Shown here: positions 29,644-37,527 of the stretch, one piece after another
Layout of the letters: each line of letters begins with the position of its first letter
Numbering within the stretch: the first letter of the stretch is position 1
Source of the DNA: Agrobacterium tumefaciens
GTDB lineage: Bacteria > Pseudomonadota > Alphaproteobacteria > Rhizobiales > Rhizobiaceae
Assembly: GCF_005221325.1 (NCBI RefSeq)
Contig: NZ_CP039889.1
Span: forward strand, 682,001-746,000
Direction of reading: 5' to 3'
Length of the DNA stretch: 64,000 nucleotides
Position numbers and translations under genes: made by a program
Notes under the pieces: generated by a model
Seen by the model: the letters and a program-made list of their open reading frames with translations, nothing else
Told to the model about the DNA's origin: nothing
Database searches by the model: none

Positions 29644-30150
29644 TTATTCCACTATCAGTTTGGCGACTTGCCATGCGGAGCGCGAATAATAGGTCTGCTT
29701 CTGCAGCTCCGGGTCGCTGTCATAGGGATAAATGACGAACAACGGGCCTTTTTCGCGAACTGTCATGTAATTGCCATCCAGCTTGATCGCCAGGATAACG
29801 TTAAATTTCTTAAAATCTTCAATCGGTATCGTACTGACATAATCGTTGAGAGCGACCGCCGTGACGGTGGTGCCCTTTGCGCCGACGACATCCATCAACT
29901 TTGCCAGCGAAACACCATCGAAGCGAACACGGCCATCATGCCAGGGTGTCGTCGTCTCCACCGTGTCCATGCCGAGCGCTTCCAGCATGTCGCGGTCAAA
30001 CTGCGCCGCCCCCTCGGCATTCGTGTTGGTGATGTTTCCGGATATGGTTAATATCGGTTTGCCCTGCGGTTTGGCAATCGTCCCGGCTTGCGCACAGGAA
30101 AGCCACACGAGCGATAAGAACGCACTGAGAAGTACCCGGGCGAGACTCAT
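29644..30150 (-). CDS. pruR: Periplasmic PruR-like pterin-binding protein (sulfite oxidase-like fold)
   Basis: This is a 168-residue secreted protein with a Sec signal peptide (residues 1-23, ending SCAQA). The mature part has the fold signature of small molybdopterin oxidoreductase (SUOX-like) domains: TPWHDGRVRFDGVSLAKLM near residues 69-87 and PLFVIYPYDSDPELQ near the end. The mature protein has no cysteine at all, so it cannot hold molybdenum in the sulfite oxidase manner. It is therefore likely a ligand-binding derivative. In A. tumefaciens the equivalent PruR sits in front of dcpA and is reported to sense pterins in the periplasm and act on DcpA. Gene order, spacing (9 nt) and fold all agree. 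The start ATG is preceded by GGAG. Confidence 0.82.
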   Translation of the reverse strand: MSLARVLLSAFLSLVWLSCAQAGTIAKPQGKPILTISGNITNTNAEGAAQFDRDMLEALGMDTVETTTPWHDGRVRFDGVSLAKLMDVVGAKGTTVTAVALNDYVSTIPIEDFKKFNVILAIKLDGNYMTVREKGPLFVIYPYDSDPELQKQTYYSRSAWQVAKLIVE

Positions 30151-30759
30151 ACTTTTTCTCCATCGATAACGTTCAGCTCGAGGGTTTTCGCCAACCTTTG
30201 AAGGTCAAGAGCACCGACACCGGCAATATATATCAGGAATAGATGTTATATCCTCACTGAGATTTTATCCGTATTTTCTCTAGGTTTTGAGTAAACCCTT
30301 TGGATAAGTTTTCCGTCTTATTATAGTTTTTTACGCTCGACGCCCTGTTATGACGCAAGCGGCAAACGCGAGAAGCCCTTCACGATGATCCGTCCGGTGC
30401 GACAAAGGCCGAATTGTGGCGAAAGCTGTTCCGCCCTTGTACAGGACCATCTGATTCGCTCAGGCCGGCCGGCCAGCTTTCGATCTCCCAGCTGCCGAAC
30501 CGGGATGACAAAGACAGGTTCCCCGTCACAGAAAAATCATGGCGATTGCCGGGTCGCATGGTTGAAACATACCATCAGGGACTTAATATAAAGGCTGTCG
30601 TTTCCTTTTCCGGCACCCTCAGAAGCCGGAAATATCCAGGCACCTGTTCCGCGCAACGCAAGCCGCTATGCCGGATATCGTCCGGTCAGGAAAATTCTGT
30701 TCACGTCTCCGGGTCGGACGGCATCCGCCGTGCCGGCCGCATCATGAAGGTAGCCCCCT
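30151..30759. other. 609-nt intergenic region between pruR and the aldehyde dehydrogenase
   Basis: No gene is supported. The stretch 30180-30340 is strongly AT-rich for this genome (for example CAATATATATCAGGAATAG and TTATTATAGTTTTTTACG) and probably contains the pruR-dcpA promoter on the minus strand. From 30360 to 30750 the composition returns to GC-rich. Short open frames there (for example 30385-30591) lack a ribosome binding site and family features. The ribosome binding site for the next gene is AAGG at 30747-30750. Confidence 0.5.
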
Positions 30760-32196
30760 ATGCACACCTATCCCGACATCAAACTTCTCATTGATGGCGA
30801 ATGGCGAGACGCCGTTTCCGGCAAGACGATTGCCGTGTCCGACCCGGCAACCGACGAAATCATCGGCGCCATTGCCCATGCCGAAAAGGTAGACCTCGAT
30901 CTGGCGCTTGCCGCCGCCGAGCGCGGTTTCAAGGTCTGGCGCGATACCTCGCCCTTCGAGCGTTCGAAGATCATGCGCAAGGCCGCCGATATCCTGCGTG
31001 AGCGCAAGGACAAGATCGCCTATATCATGACCCGTGAGCAGGGTAAGCCGCTGGCGCAGTCCGCTACCGAAATCATGGGGGCCGCCGATACCATCGACTG
31101 GTTCGCTGAAGAAGCCCGCCGCACCTATGGCCAGGTCATTCCGGCCCGTGCGACCGGCGTTTCGCAGCTTGCCATCAAGCTGCCGGTCGGACCCGTGGCG
31201 GCATTCACACCGTGGAATTTCCCGATCAACCAGATCGTCCGCAAGCTTTCCGCAGCGCTTGCCACCGGCTGCTCCATCATCGTCAAGGCGCCTGAGGAAA
31301 CTCCGGCCTCGCCGGCTGAACTCATCCGCGCCTTCGTGGATGCGGGCGTACCGGCAGGCGTCATCGGCCTCGTTTACGGTGTCCCGTCAGAGATTTCGGA
31401 ATATCTGATCCCGCATCCGGTCATCCGCAAGATTTCCTTCACCGGCTCCACGCCCATTGGCAAACATCTGGCGGCCTTGGCCGGCAAGCACATGAAGCGC
31501 GCCACGATGGAACTGGGTGGCCATGCGCCAGTGATGATCTTCGACGACGCCGATATTGAAAGGGCGATCGAGGTGACTTCGCTTGCCAAGTTCCGCAATG
31601 CCGGCCAGGTCTGCGTCGCCCCCACCCGCTTCCTCGTGCAGGATGGCGTGGCGGACCGCTTCCTTGAAGGTTTCGTGGAAGCAACCAAGGCCATCAAGGT
31701 CGGCAACGGTCTGGAAGAGGACGTCATCATGGGTCCGCTCGCCAATGAGCGCCGCATTCCCGCGCTGGAAGGCCTCATCAACGACGCCGTTTCCCATGGC
31801 GCGGAACTGAAAACCGGCGGCCGCCGCATCGGCAACAAGGGCAATTTCTTCGAGCCGACGGTTCTCGCCAACGTACCGGTAACCGCCAAGATCATGAACG
31901 ACGAACCCTTCGGTCCCGTCGCCATCATCAACCGCTTCTCGACCTTCGATGACGCCATCACCGAAGCGAACCGCCTGCCCTTCGGCCTTGCATCCTATGC
32001 CTTCACCGGCTCGGTCAAGACCGCGCATGCGCTCGGCCATCAGGTCGAGGCCGGCATGCTGACCATCAACCACAACGGCCTTGCGCTTCCCGAAGTCCCC
32101 TTCGGCGGCATCAAGGATTCCGGTTATGGCACGGAAGGCGGCTCGGAAGCGGTGCAGGCCTATCTGGAGACGAAATTCGTCAGCCAGATGAGCTGA
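30760..32196 (+). CDS. NAD(P)-dependent succinate-semialdehyde-type aldehyde dehydrogenase
   Basis: This is a 478-residue aldehyde dehydrogenase superfamily enzyme. The catalytic cysteine is in [12 protein letters not shown] (Cys285) and the general base Glu in MELGGHAP (Glu251). The cofactor segment [17 protein letters not shown] and [11 protein letters not shown] are also clear. The overall pattern is closest to succinate-semialdehyde dehydrogenases (GabD-like), which feed gamma-aminobutyrate carbon into the citric acid cycle. Related substrates such as glutarate semialdehyde or lactaldehyde remain possible. No GabT gene is adjacent and the gene seems monocistronic. The start ATG at 30760 gives the normal N-terminus ([13 protein letters not shown]). 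A repeat element follows the stop. Confidence 0.85.
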   Translation: MHTYPDIKLLIDGEWRDAVSGKTIAVSDPATDEIIGAIAHAEKVDLDLALAAAERGFKVWRDTSPFERSKIMRKAADILRERKDKIAYIMTREQGKPLAQSATEIMGAADTIDWFAEEARRTYGQVIPARATGVSQLAIKLPVGPVAAFTPWNFPINQIVRKLSAALATGCSIIVKAPEETPASPAELIRAFVDAGVPAGVIGLVYGVPSEISEYLIPHPVIRKISFTGSTPIGKHLAALAGKHMKRATMELGGHAPVMIFDDADIERAIEVTSLAKFRNAGQVCVAPTRFLVQDGVADRFLEGFVEATKAIKVGNGLEEDVIMGPLANERRIPALEGLINDAVSHGAELKTGGRRIGNKGNFFEPTVLANVPVTAKIMNDEPFGPVAIINRFSTFDDAITEANRLPFGLASYAFTGSVKTAHALGHQVEAGMLTINHNGLALPEVPFGGIKDSGYGTEGGSEAVQAYLETKFVSQMS

Positions 32197-32210
32197 GTGT
32201 TCCAAAATTT

Positions 32211-32328
32211 CTTCTCCCCGCCGGGGAGAAGGTAGCCCGAAGGGTCGGATGAGGGGGCAAGCTCGCGACTTATCGCTGCCCTTGCCCCCTCATCCCGCTG
32301 CCGCGGACTTCTCCCCGCCGGGGAGAAG
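32211..32328. repeat. 118-nt palindromic dispersed-type repeat element
   Basis: A 21-bp sequence, CTTCTCCCC-GCC-GGGGAGAAG, which is itself a hairpin, occurs identically at 32211-32231 and 32308-32328. Inside these, GGATGAGGGGGCAAG (32247-32261) is the exact reverse complement of CTTGCCCCCTCATCC (32281-32295) with a 19-nt loop. The whole element folds as nested hairpins between two convergent-neutral plus-strand genes. Its shape is that of the palindromic intergenic repeats seen in many copies in rhizobial genomes; copy number cannot be checked here. It probably also ends transcription of the dehydrogenase gene. Confidence 0.8.
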
Positions 32329-32439
32329 AAACCCGTGGCACCCGCTCGGTCCGTCAGCAGTCTCGAAAGCTGCTCAGTCTTCCCTTGCCTCCGATCTTCC
32401 CCTGCCTTAAAAGAACAAAAAGTGAACTTTGAGGGCTAC

Positions 32440-33537
32440 ATGAGCGACACTGCAGCACCGGCATTGAAGGAAATCTTCAATCGCGAAAAACTGCGGCATA
32501 TCGCCGATCAGACCAAGGCCGTTCATCCGCCCTTCGACGTTTCCGCCTTCATGGCGCACGCCACGACAAATCTGGAGGCGCTTGGCATCATGCAGCGCAT
32601 GCGGCAGGTGGCGACGAGCCTGCATGCGGCGCTTCCCGGCGACTATGCCCGCAACATCGAAATCCTGACCGCCGCCGCGCCCGGTATCGGCAACGGTTTC
32701 GCCTCCATTTCACTGCCGGAATATGTGGCGCTTTATGGTCTCGATGATTTCGATCTTTCCATGCAGGCCTTGTCCTATTTCACCCGCTTCGGCTCCTCGG
32801 AATTCGCCATCCGGCATTTTCTGCAAAAGGATATGGCCCGCACCCTTGCCGTGATGGAAACATGGTCACGGCACGAAAACGAGCATGTGCGGCGGCTGGC
32901 GAGCGAAGGCTGCCGGCCCCGCCTGCCCTGGTCGTTCCAGCTGAAATCCCTAATCGACGACCCCTCCCCGGTCACCGCGATCCTCGACACGATGAAAGCG
33001 GATGATGCGCTTTACGTGCGCAAATCCGTCGCCAATCACCTGAACGACATCACCAAGGACAATCCCGCTTTCGTGCTGACGCTGATCGACACATGGCCAA
33101 AGGACAACCCGCATACGCGCTGGATCGTGCGGCAGGCCTTGCGCACGCTGATCAAGAAGGGCGATGCCGCAGCGCTTGCCCATCTCGGCGCACATGAGGA
33201 AGCGCAGATTGGGCTTGCGGCGTTTCAGGTCTCGCCTGAGACGGTCGCTCTCGGCAATCCGGTGCGGATTTCCGCCTCTTTCACCTCAACGGCGAAGGGT
33301 CCGCAAAAGCTGGTGATCGATTACGCCGTGCATTACGTGAAGAAAAGTGGCGATGCCTCTGCCAAGGTCTTCAAATGGAAAGAAGTCGAAATTCAGCCCA
33401 GCGAAACCTGCGCGCTGTCGATCAGCCGCGCCATGCGCGATTTCACCACCCGCAAGCACTATGCCGGCATTCACAGGGTCGAGTTGATGATCAATGGCAG
33501 GCTGGTGGCGGAAAGCGCCTTCGAACTTCTGATCTGA
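32440..33537 (+). CDS. alkC: AlkC-type DNA alkylation repair protein with C-terminal Ig-like domain
   Basis: This 365-residue HEAT-repeat DNA glycosylase is expected to remove alkylated bases such as 3-methyladenine and 3-methylcytosine. Helical repeats run from about residue 1 to 255, with the conserved block HENEHVRRLASEGCRPRLPW (about 146-165) and HTRWIVRQALRTLIKKGD. The remaining 110 residues (VSPETVALGNPVRISASFTS onward) look like an all-beta immunoglobulin-like domain. That domain is a known feature of one class of AlkC and not of AlkD. The start is placed at the ATG at 32440 (MSDTAAPALKEIF); a GTG six codons earlier (32422) is an alternative. The gene is convergent with cysA, leaving 16 nt between stops. 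Confidence 0.85.
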   Translation: MSDTAAPALKEIFNREKLRHIADQTKAVHPPFDVSAFMAHATTNLEALGIMQRMRQVATSLHAALPGDYARNIEILTAAAPGIGNGFASISLPEYVALYGLDDFDLSMQALSYFTRFGSSEFAIRHFLQKDMARTLAVMETWSRHENEHVRRLASEGCRPRLPWSFQLKSLIDDPSPVTAILDTMKADDALYVRKSVANHLNDITKDNPAFVLTLIDTWPKDNPHTRWIVRQALRTLIKKGDAAALAHLGAHEEAQIGLAAFQVSPETVALGNPVRISASFTSTAKGPQKLVIDYAVHYVKKSGDASAKVFKWKEVEIQPSETCALSISRAMRDFTTRKHYAGIHRVELMINGRLVAESAFELLI

Positions 33538-33553
33538 AGCCGGCTGCCGCCGC

Positions 33554-34579
33554 TTACGCCGCCGGGAAAATCTTCGCCCGGCGGATGATGACCGAACCGC
33601 GATCTCCGGCCGTGACATCGTTTTCCGGCGGCACATCGAATTCCAGAATATCGCCGCCGTCAGTGCTGGCGATCACCCGGCGCTCGCCGGCGCGGTCGAG
33701 GACACGCTCCACCGAGGCCGGAATGCCCTCATGCAGATCTTCCCATTCAAGATCGCCGGGGCGGGCATAGATATCGACGGCGCCGTCGCCCTGAGAATAG
33801 GAGAAGGGTAGCTCGTTTTCGCCGACATAGACCTTGCCGCCGCGCGCCACGCCGGACACCCGGTTAGCATCGCCAAGGAAACGCATGACGAAAGAACTGT
33901 TCGGCTGGCGGCACACCTCTTTCGGCGTGCCTTGCTGCACGATCTCGCCCTGATTGAGAATGACCACGCGGTCGGCCAGATCGAGCGCCTCTTCCTGGTC
34001 ATGGGTTACGAAAATCGTGGTGATGCCGAGCGAATCGTGAATTTCCCGCAGCCAGCGGCGCAGGTCGCGACGCACATTGGCGTCCAGCGCCCCGAAAGGC
34101 TCATCGAGCAGCAGCACCTTGGGATCGACCGAAAGGGCGCGAGCCAGCGCCACGCGCTGCCGCTGCCCGCCGGAAATCTGCGCCGGGAAACGGTCGCCCA
34201 GCCCCTCCAGCTTCACCAGCCGCAGCAGCTCCTCGACGCGGGCATCGATCGCTGCCCTGTCGCGCTTCACCCTGGACACCTTCATGCCGAAGGCGATGTT
34301 TTCATGGAGCATCATATGCGGGAACAACGCATAATGCTGGAATACGAAACCGACACCGCGGTCCCGCACAGGAATATTGGTGGCGTCCTCGTCTCCGAAA
34401 AAGATGCGGCCGCCGTCGCTGTATTCGAGACCGGCGACCATCCGCAAAATCGTGGTCTTGCCGGAGCCCGAAGGTCCAAGCAGCGCCAGAAGCTCACCGC
34501 TCTCAATATCCAGCGAAACATCGCGCACGGCGCGGAAGGTATCGAAGGTCTTAACCACATTTTCGAGGCGGATTTTCAT
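33554..34579 (-). CDS. cysA: Sulfate/thiosulfate ABC transporter ATP-binding protein
   Basis: This is the ATPase that powers sulfate import. The 341-residue protein has the Walker A GPSGSGKTT at about residues 35-43, Q-loop FVFQHYALFPHM, signature SGGQRQR, Walker B LLLDEPFGALD and the switch histidine in IFVTHDQEEAL. The ABC domain is followed by a C-terminal TOBE-like regulatory domain (about residues 240-341; VYVGENELPFSYSQGDGAVD), as in CysA. It is the last gene of the leftward sbp-cysT-cysW-cysA operon, starting 5 nt after the cysW stop. Thiosulfate or molybdate transporters are related, but the paired CysT and CysW permeases and the binding protein make sulfate the best call. Confidence 0.92.
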   Translation of the reverse strand: MKIRLENVVKTFDTFRAVRDVSLDIESGELLALLGPSGSGKTTILRMVAGLEYSDGGRIFFGDEDATNIPVRDRGVGFVFQHYALFPHMMLHENIAFGMKVSRVKRDRAAIDARVEELLRLVKLEGLGDRFPAQISGGQRQRVALARALSVDPKVLLLDEPFGALDANVRRDLRRWLREIHDSLGITTIFVTHDQEEALDLADRVVILNQGEIVQQGTPKEVCRQPNSSFVMRFLGDANRVSGVARGGKVYVGENELPFSYSQGDGAVDIYARPGDLEWEDLHEGIPASVERVLDRAGERRVIASTDGGDILEFDVPPENDVTAGDRGSVIIRRAKIFPAA

Positions 34580-34584
34580 GGGAA

Positions 34585-35472
34585 TCAGGTCTCCGTGGCG
34601 ATGGCGGCACCGCCGTTGGTCTTTTTGGCCCCGCGCCCGGCGCCGCGCCGTTCCAGTGCCACCTTGGCGATGATGGTAACGACGGCGAGCAAAGCGAGGA
34701 TGGAGGCCGAGGCAAACGCACCAGCCGTCTGGTAGTCGTGATAAAGCAGCTCGATATGCAGCGGCAGCGTATTGGTCTGGCCGCGAATATTGCCCGATAC
34801 GACCGAGACCGCGCCGAACTCGCCCATGACACGGGCGTTACACAACACGACGCCATAAAGCAGCGCCCATTTGATATTCGGTAGCGTCACCGAAAAGAAG
34901 GTGCGCCAGCCGGATGCGCCGAGCGAGGTCGCCGCCTCCTCAAGATCGCGGCCCTGCGCCTGCATCAGCGGGATGAGTTCACGCGCCACGAAAGGTGCGG
35001 TTACGAACATCGAGGCAATGACGATGCCGGGCAACGCAAACAGTATCTTGACATCATGGGCATCGAGGAACGGCCCGAACAGCCCCTGCAAACCATACAC
35101 GAAGAGATAGGCGACACCGGCGACGATCGGCGAAATCGAGAAGGGTATTTCGATCAGCACCAGCAGGAAGCGCCGGCCGGGAAAATCGAATTTGGTGATG
35201 GCCCAGGCCGCAGCAACCCCGAAGGCCGTATTGATCGGGACCGCTATCAGCGCCGTCAGAACCGTCAGCATGATGGCGTGGCGGGTATCGGGATGAGTGA
35301 TGGTGGCGGAATAGACCTTCCAGCCCTGCGAAAACGCCTCAACGCCAATGATGATGAGCGGTGCGACGACCAGCAGAGCGCCGATGACGAGCACGAAGGC
35401 GATCAGGCTGCGGCGAACGAGAGGCGCGTCACCAACGCGCGGCGGTTTGCGATGTCGGGAAACGGTGCTCAT
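34585..35472 (-). CDS. cysW: Sulfate ABC transporter permease CysW
   Basis: This is an inner-membrane permease of the sulfate importer with 295 residues. About six membrane helices are visible, beginning with LIAFVLVIGALLVVAPLIIIGVEAF. The EAA loop, which contacts CysA, is DLEEAATSLGASGWRTF (about residues 180-196). The segment NARVMGEFGAVSVVSGNIRGQ is strongly typical of CysW and CysT. The C-terminus carries a basic tail (RRGAGRGAKK). It begins 3 nt after the cysT stop and is followed by cysA after 5 nt. Confidence 0.92.
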   Translation of the reverse strand: MSTVSRHRKPPRVGDAPLVRRSLIAFVLVIGALLVVAPLIIIGVEAFSQGWKVYSATITHPDTRHAIMLTVLTALIAVPINTAFGVAAAWAITKFDFPGRRFLLVLIEIPFSISPIVAGVAYLFVYGLQGLFGPFLDAHDVKILFALPGIVIASMFVTAPFVARELIPLMQAQGRDLEEAATSLGASGWRTFFSVTLPNIKWALLYGVVLCNARVMGEFGAVSVVSGNIRGQTNTLPLHIELLYHDYQTAGAFASASILALLAVVTIIAKVALERRGAGRGAKKTNGGAAIATET

Positions 35473-35475
35473 GCC

Positions 35476-36297
35476 TCAGCTCCTCACCGTATAACGCAGC
35501 GCCCGCGCCTGCAGATAATTGGTCACCGCCAGCATCACGAAGGCGGTGATGAGCAGCACGGAGGCGATGGCGGCGGCGGCCTGATAATCATATTCCTCCA
35601 GCCGGATGAAGATCAGCAGCGCGGTTATTTCAGTCGAAAACGGCTGGTTACCGGCGATGAAGATGATCGCCCCGAATTCACCGAGGCTGCGGGCGAAGGA
35701 GAGCGAAAGACCGGCGAGCAGCGCCGGCGTCAGAAGCGGCAGGATGATCTTGCGGAAGATTTCCAGATCCGAGCCACCAAGCGACTGCGCCGCTTCCTCC
35801 AGCGCCGGGTCGAGGTCTTCCAGCACCGGCTGCACGGTACGCACGATGAATGGCAGGCTGGTAAAGGCCATCGCCACCATGATTCCAACAGGCGTATAGG
35901 CCACCTTGATGCCGAGCGGCGCAAGCACCGAACCGAACCAGCCGTTCCCTGCAAACAGCGTCGTCAGCGCAATGCCTGCAACGGCGGTGGGAAGCGCAAA
36001 AGGCAGGTCGACAATGGCGTCGACGATGCGCCAGCCGGGAAAGCGGTAACGCGTCAGCACCCAGGCAAGCGCCACCCCGAAAATGACGTTGAACAGCGTC
36101 GCAGCCAGCGCACAAAGCACGGTGACGCGGTAACTGGCGACGGCGCGTGGCGAAGAGATGATCGCCCAATATTCGGCAGGCCCAAGGCTTGCGGCCTTGA
36201 ACACCAGCGCCGAGAGCGGCAGAAGCACGATGATGGCGACGTAAGTGAGGGTAACGCCAAGGGACAACTTAAGCCCCGGCAGAACATTCCGCTTCAA
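35476..36297 (-). CDS. cysT: Sulfate ABC transporter permease CysT, TTG start
   Basis: This is the partner permease of CysW, with 273 residues and about six membrane helices. The EAA loop is ALEEAAQSLGGSDLEIF (about 170-186) and FARSLGEFGAIIFIAGN follows. The start appears to be a TTG ending at 36297 (TTGAAGCGGAAT). In that frame a stop lies only five codons upstream, and a purine-rich GGGGGCGAGG is correctly spaced before the TTG. An ATG just upstream is out of frame. The TTG start plus an intercistronic hairpin should keep permease expression below that of the binding protein. Confidence 0.88.
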   Translation of the reverse strand: MKRNVLPGLKLSLGVTLTYVAIIVLLPLSALVFKAASLGPAEYWAIISSPRAVASYRVTVLCALAATLFNVIFGVALAWVLTRYRFPGWRIVDAIVDLPFALPTAVAGIALTTLFAGNGWFGSVLAPLGIKVAYTPVGIMVAMAFTSLPFIVRTVQPVLEDLDPALEEAAQSLGGSDLEIFRKIILPLLTPALLAGLSLSFARSLGEFGAIIFIAGNQPFSTEITALLIFIRLEEYDYQAAAAIASVLLITAFVMLAVTNYLQARALRYTVRS

Positions 36298-36324
36298 ACC
36301 TCGCCCCCATCAATCATAAAGCGA

Positions 36325-36344
36325 CCCGGCAGTTTCCCGCCGGG
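36325..36344 (-). terminator. Intercistronic hairpin between sbp and cysT (attenuator or mRNA stabiliser)
   Basis: CCCGGC (36325-36330) pairs with GCCGGG (36339-36344) around an 8-nt loop, in the 74-nt gap after the binding protein gene. The tail on the minus strand (TCGCTTTATGATT) is only mildly T-rich, so partial termination is more likely than full. Such hairpins between binding protein and permease genes are common in ABC operons. Confidence 0.5.
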
Positions 36345-36371
36345 CCGTTTGCCTGTCGTCTATCGTTGTGA

Positions 36372-37358
36372 TTAACGGCTACCGTAAAGCGTATCAAGCG
36401 TCGCGCCGGATGCAAAATGCTCTTTCTGGATTTTGTCCCAGCCGCCAAAGACATCATCGACGTTGACGAGACGAATTGCCGGGAACTTGTCCTTGAATTC
36501 GCCGACGACCTTCTCATTATGGACGCGGTGACCGAACTCGGCGGCGATGCGCTGACCTTCCTCGGTATAAAGGAAGTCGAGGTAGCTCTTTGCCAGATCG
36601 CGCGAGCCGCGCTTGTCGACCACCTTGTCCACCACGGCGACAGGGAATTCGGCCAGCAGGCTGACGGAGGGCACGACACCTTCCACCTTTTGGGCGCCAT
36701 ATTGCTTGGCAATGCCACGGGTCTCTGCTTCGAAGGTGATCAGCACGTCGCCGATTTCACGCTCCACGAAGGTGGTGGTGGCGGCGCGGCCTCCGGTGTC
36801 GAATACCGGCGTATTGTCGAAGATTTTCTTGACGAATTCCTGAACCTTCTTCTCGTCGCCGTTGAACTTCTCCTTGGCGTAAGCGGTAGCTGCGAGATAG
36901 GTGTAACGGGCGTTACCCGAGGTCTTCGGATTGGGGAAAACCACCTTCACGTCGTCGCGGGCAAGATCGTCCCAGTCCTTGATACCCTTGGGGTTGCCGG
37001 CGCGCACGAGGAATGACGGGAAGGAATAGAACGGCGAGGCGTCGTTCGGGAAATCCTTTTTCCAGTCAGCGGACACGAACTTCTGCTTCACCAGAAAATC
37101 GACATCCGTCACCTGGTTGAAGGTGACGACATCGGCTTCCAGACCCTCGACGATGGCGCGCGCCTGCTTGGAAGTGCCGGCATGCGACTGATCGACCGTG
37201 ACACCCGGATGAAGCTTGATGAACGCCTCGTTCTCGGCCGCAAAAACTTCACGGGCGACATCATAGGACGCGTTGAGAATGGTGGTCGGAGACTGCGCCT
37301 GCGCCGCACCTGCAAAAAGAGCGGCAATGGCAGTACCGATAATGAGAAGACGTTTCAT
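36372..37358 (-). CDS. sbp: Sulfate-binding periplasmic protein
   Basis: This is the periplasmic receptor for sulfate (or thiosulfate) of the CysTWA importer. The start is set at the ATG ending at 37358, giving a Sec signal peptide MKRLLIIGTAIAALFAGAAQAQ and a total of 328 residues. Family motifs are TILNASYDVAREVFAAENEAF at the mature N-terminus and SHAGTSKQARAIVEGLEADV. VFPNPKTSGNARYTYLAA in the middle matches the oxyanion-binding region. It heads the four-gene operon. The 169-nt region upstream contains the palindrome GGTACC near 37474 but no clear promoter that I can defend. Sbp and CysP are close relatives, so the exact anion preference is open. Confidence 0.92.
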   Translation of the reverse strand: MKRLLIIGTAIAALFAGAAQAQSPTTILNASYDVAREVFAAENEAFIKLHPGVTVDQSHAGTSKQARAIVEGLEADVVTFNQVTDVDFLVKQKFVSADWKKDFPNDASPFYSFPSFLVRAGNPKGIKDWDDLARDDVKVVFPNPKTSGNARYTYLAATAYAKEKFNGDEKKVQEFVKKIFDNTPVFDTGGRAATTTFVEREIGDVLITFEAETRGIAKQYGAQKVEGVVPSVSLLAEFPVAVVDKVVDKRGSRDLAKSYLDFLYTEEGQRIAAEFGHRVHNEKVVGEFKDKFPAIRLVNVDDVFGGWDKIQKEHFASGATLDTLYGSR

Positions 37359-37527
37359 GAATACCCCCGGCAATTCGAATGGTGCTCAAGATAACGGGCG
37401 GCGGCAACAGCGACGAGAAACAGCCGTGCTTTGCGGAGGCATGAATTGGAAATTTCGCCCAAATAATTAGGTACCTAAAGGCGATGATTTCATATGGGGC
37501 GGGAAGCCGGATTTCTTTTTCGTCAGG

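Noticed and set aside
30385..30794. Short open frames in the gap before the aldehyde dehydrogenase
   Set aside because: No ribosome binding site, no recognisable motif, and one overlaps the start of the real gene.
32211..32328. Possible CRISPR-like repeat
   Set aside because: Only two copies of the 21-bp sequence, symmetric within a palindromic element and no spacers or cas genes.
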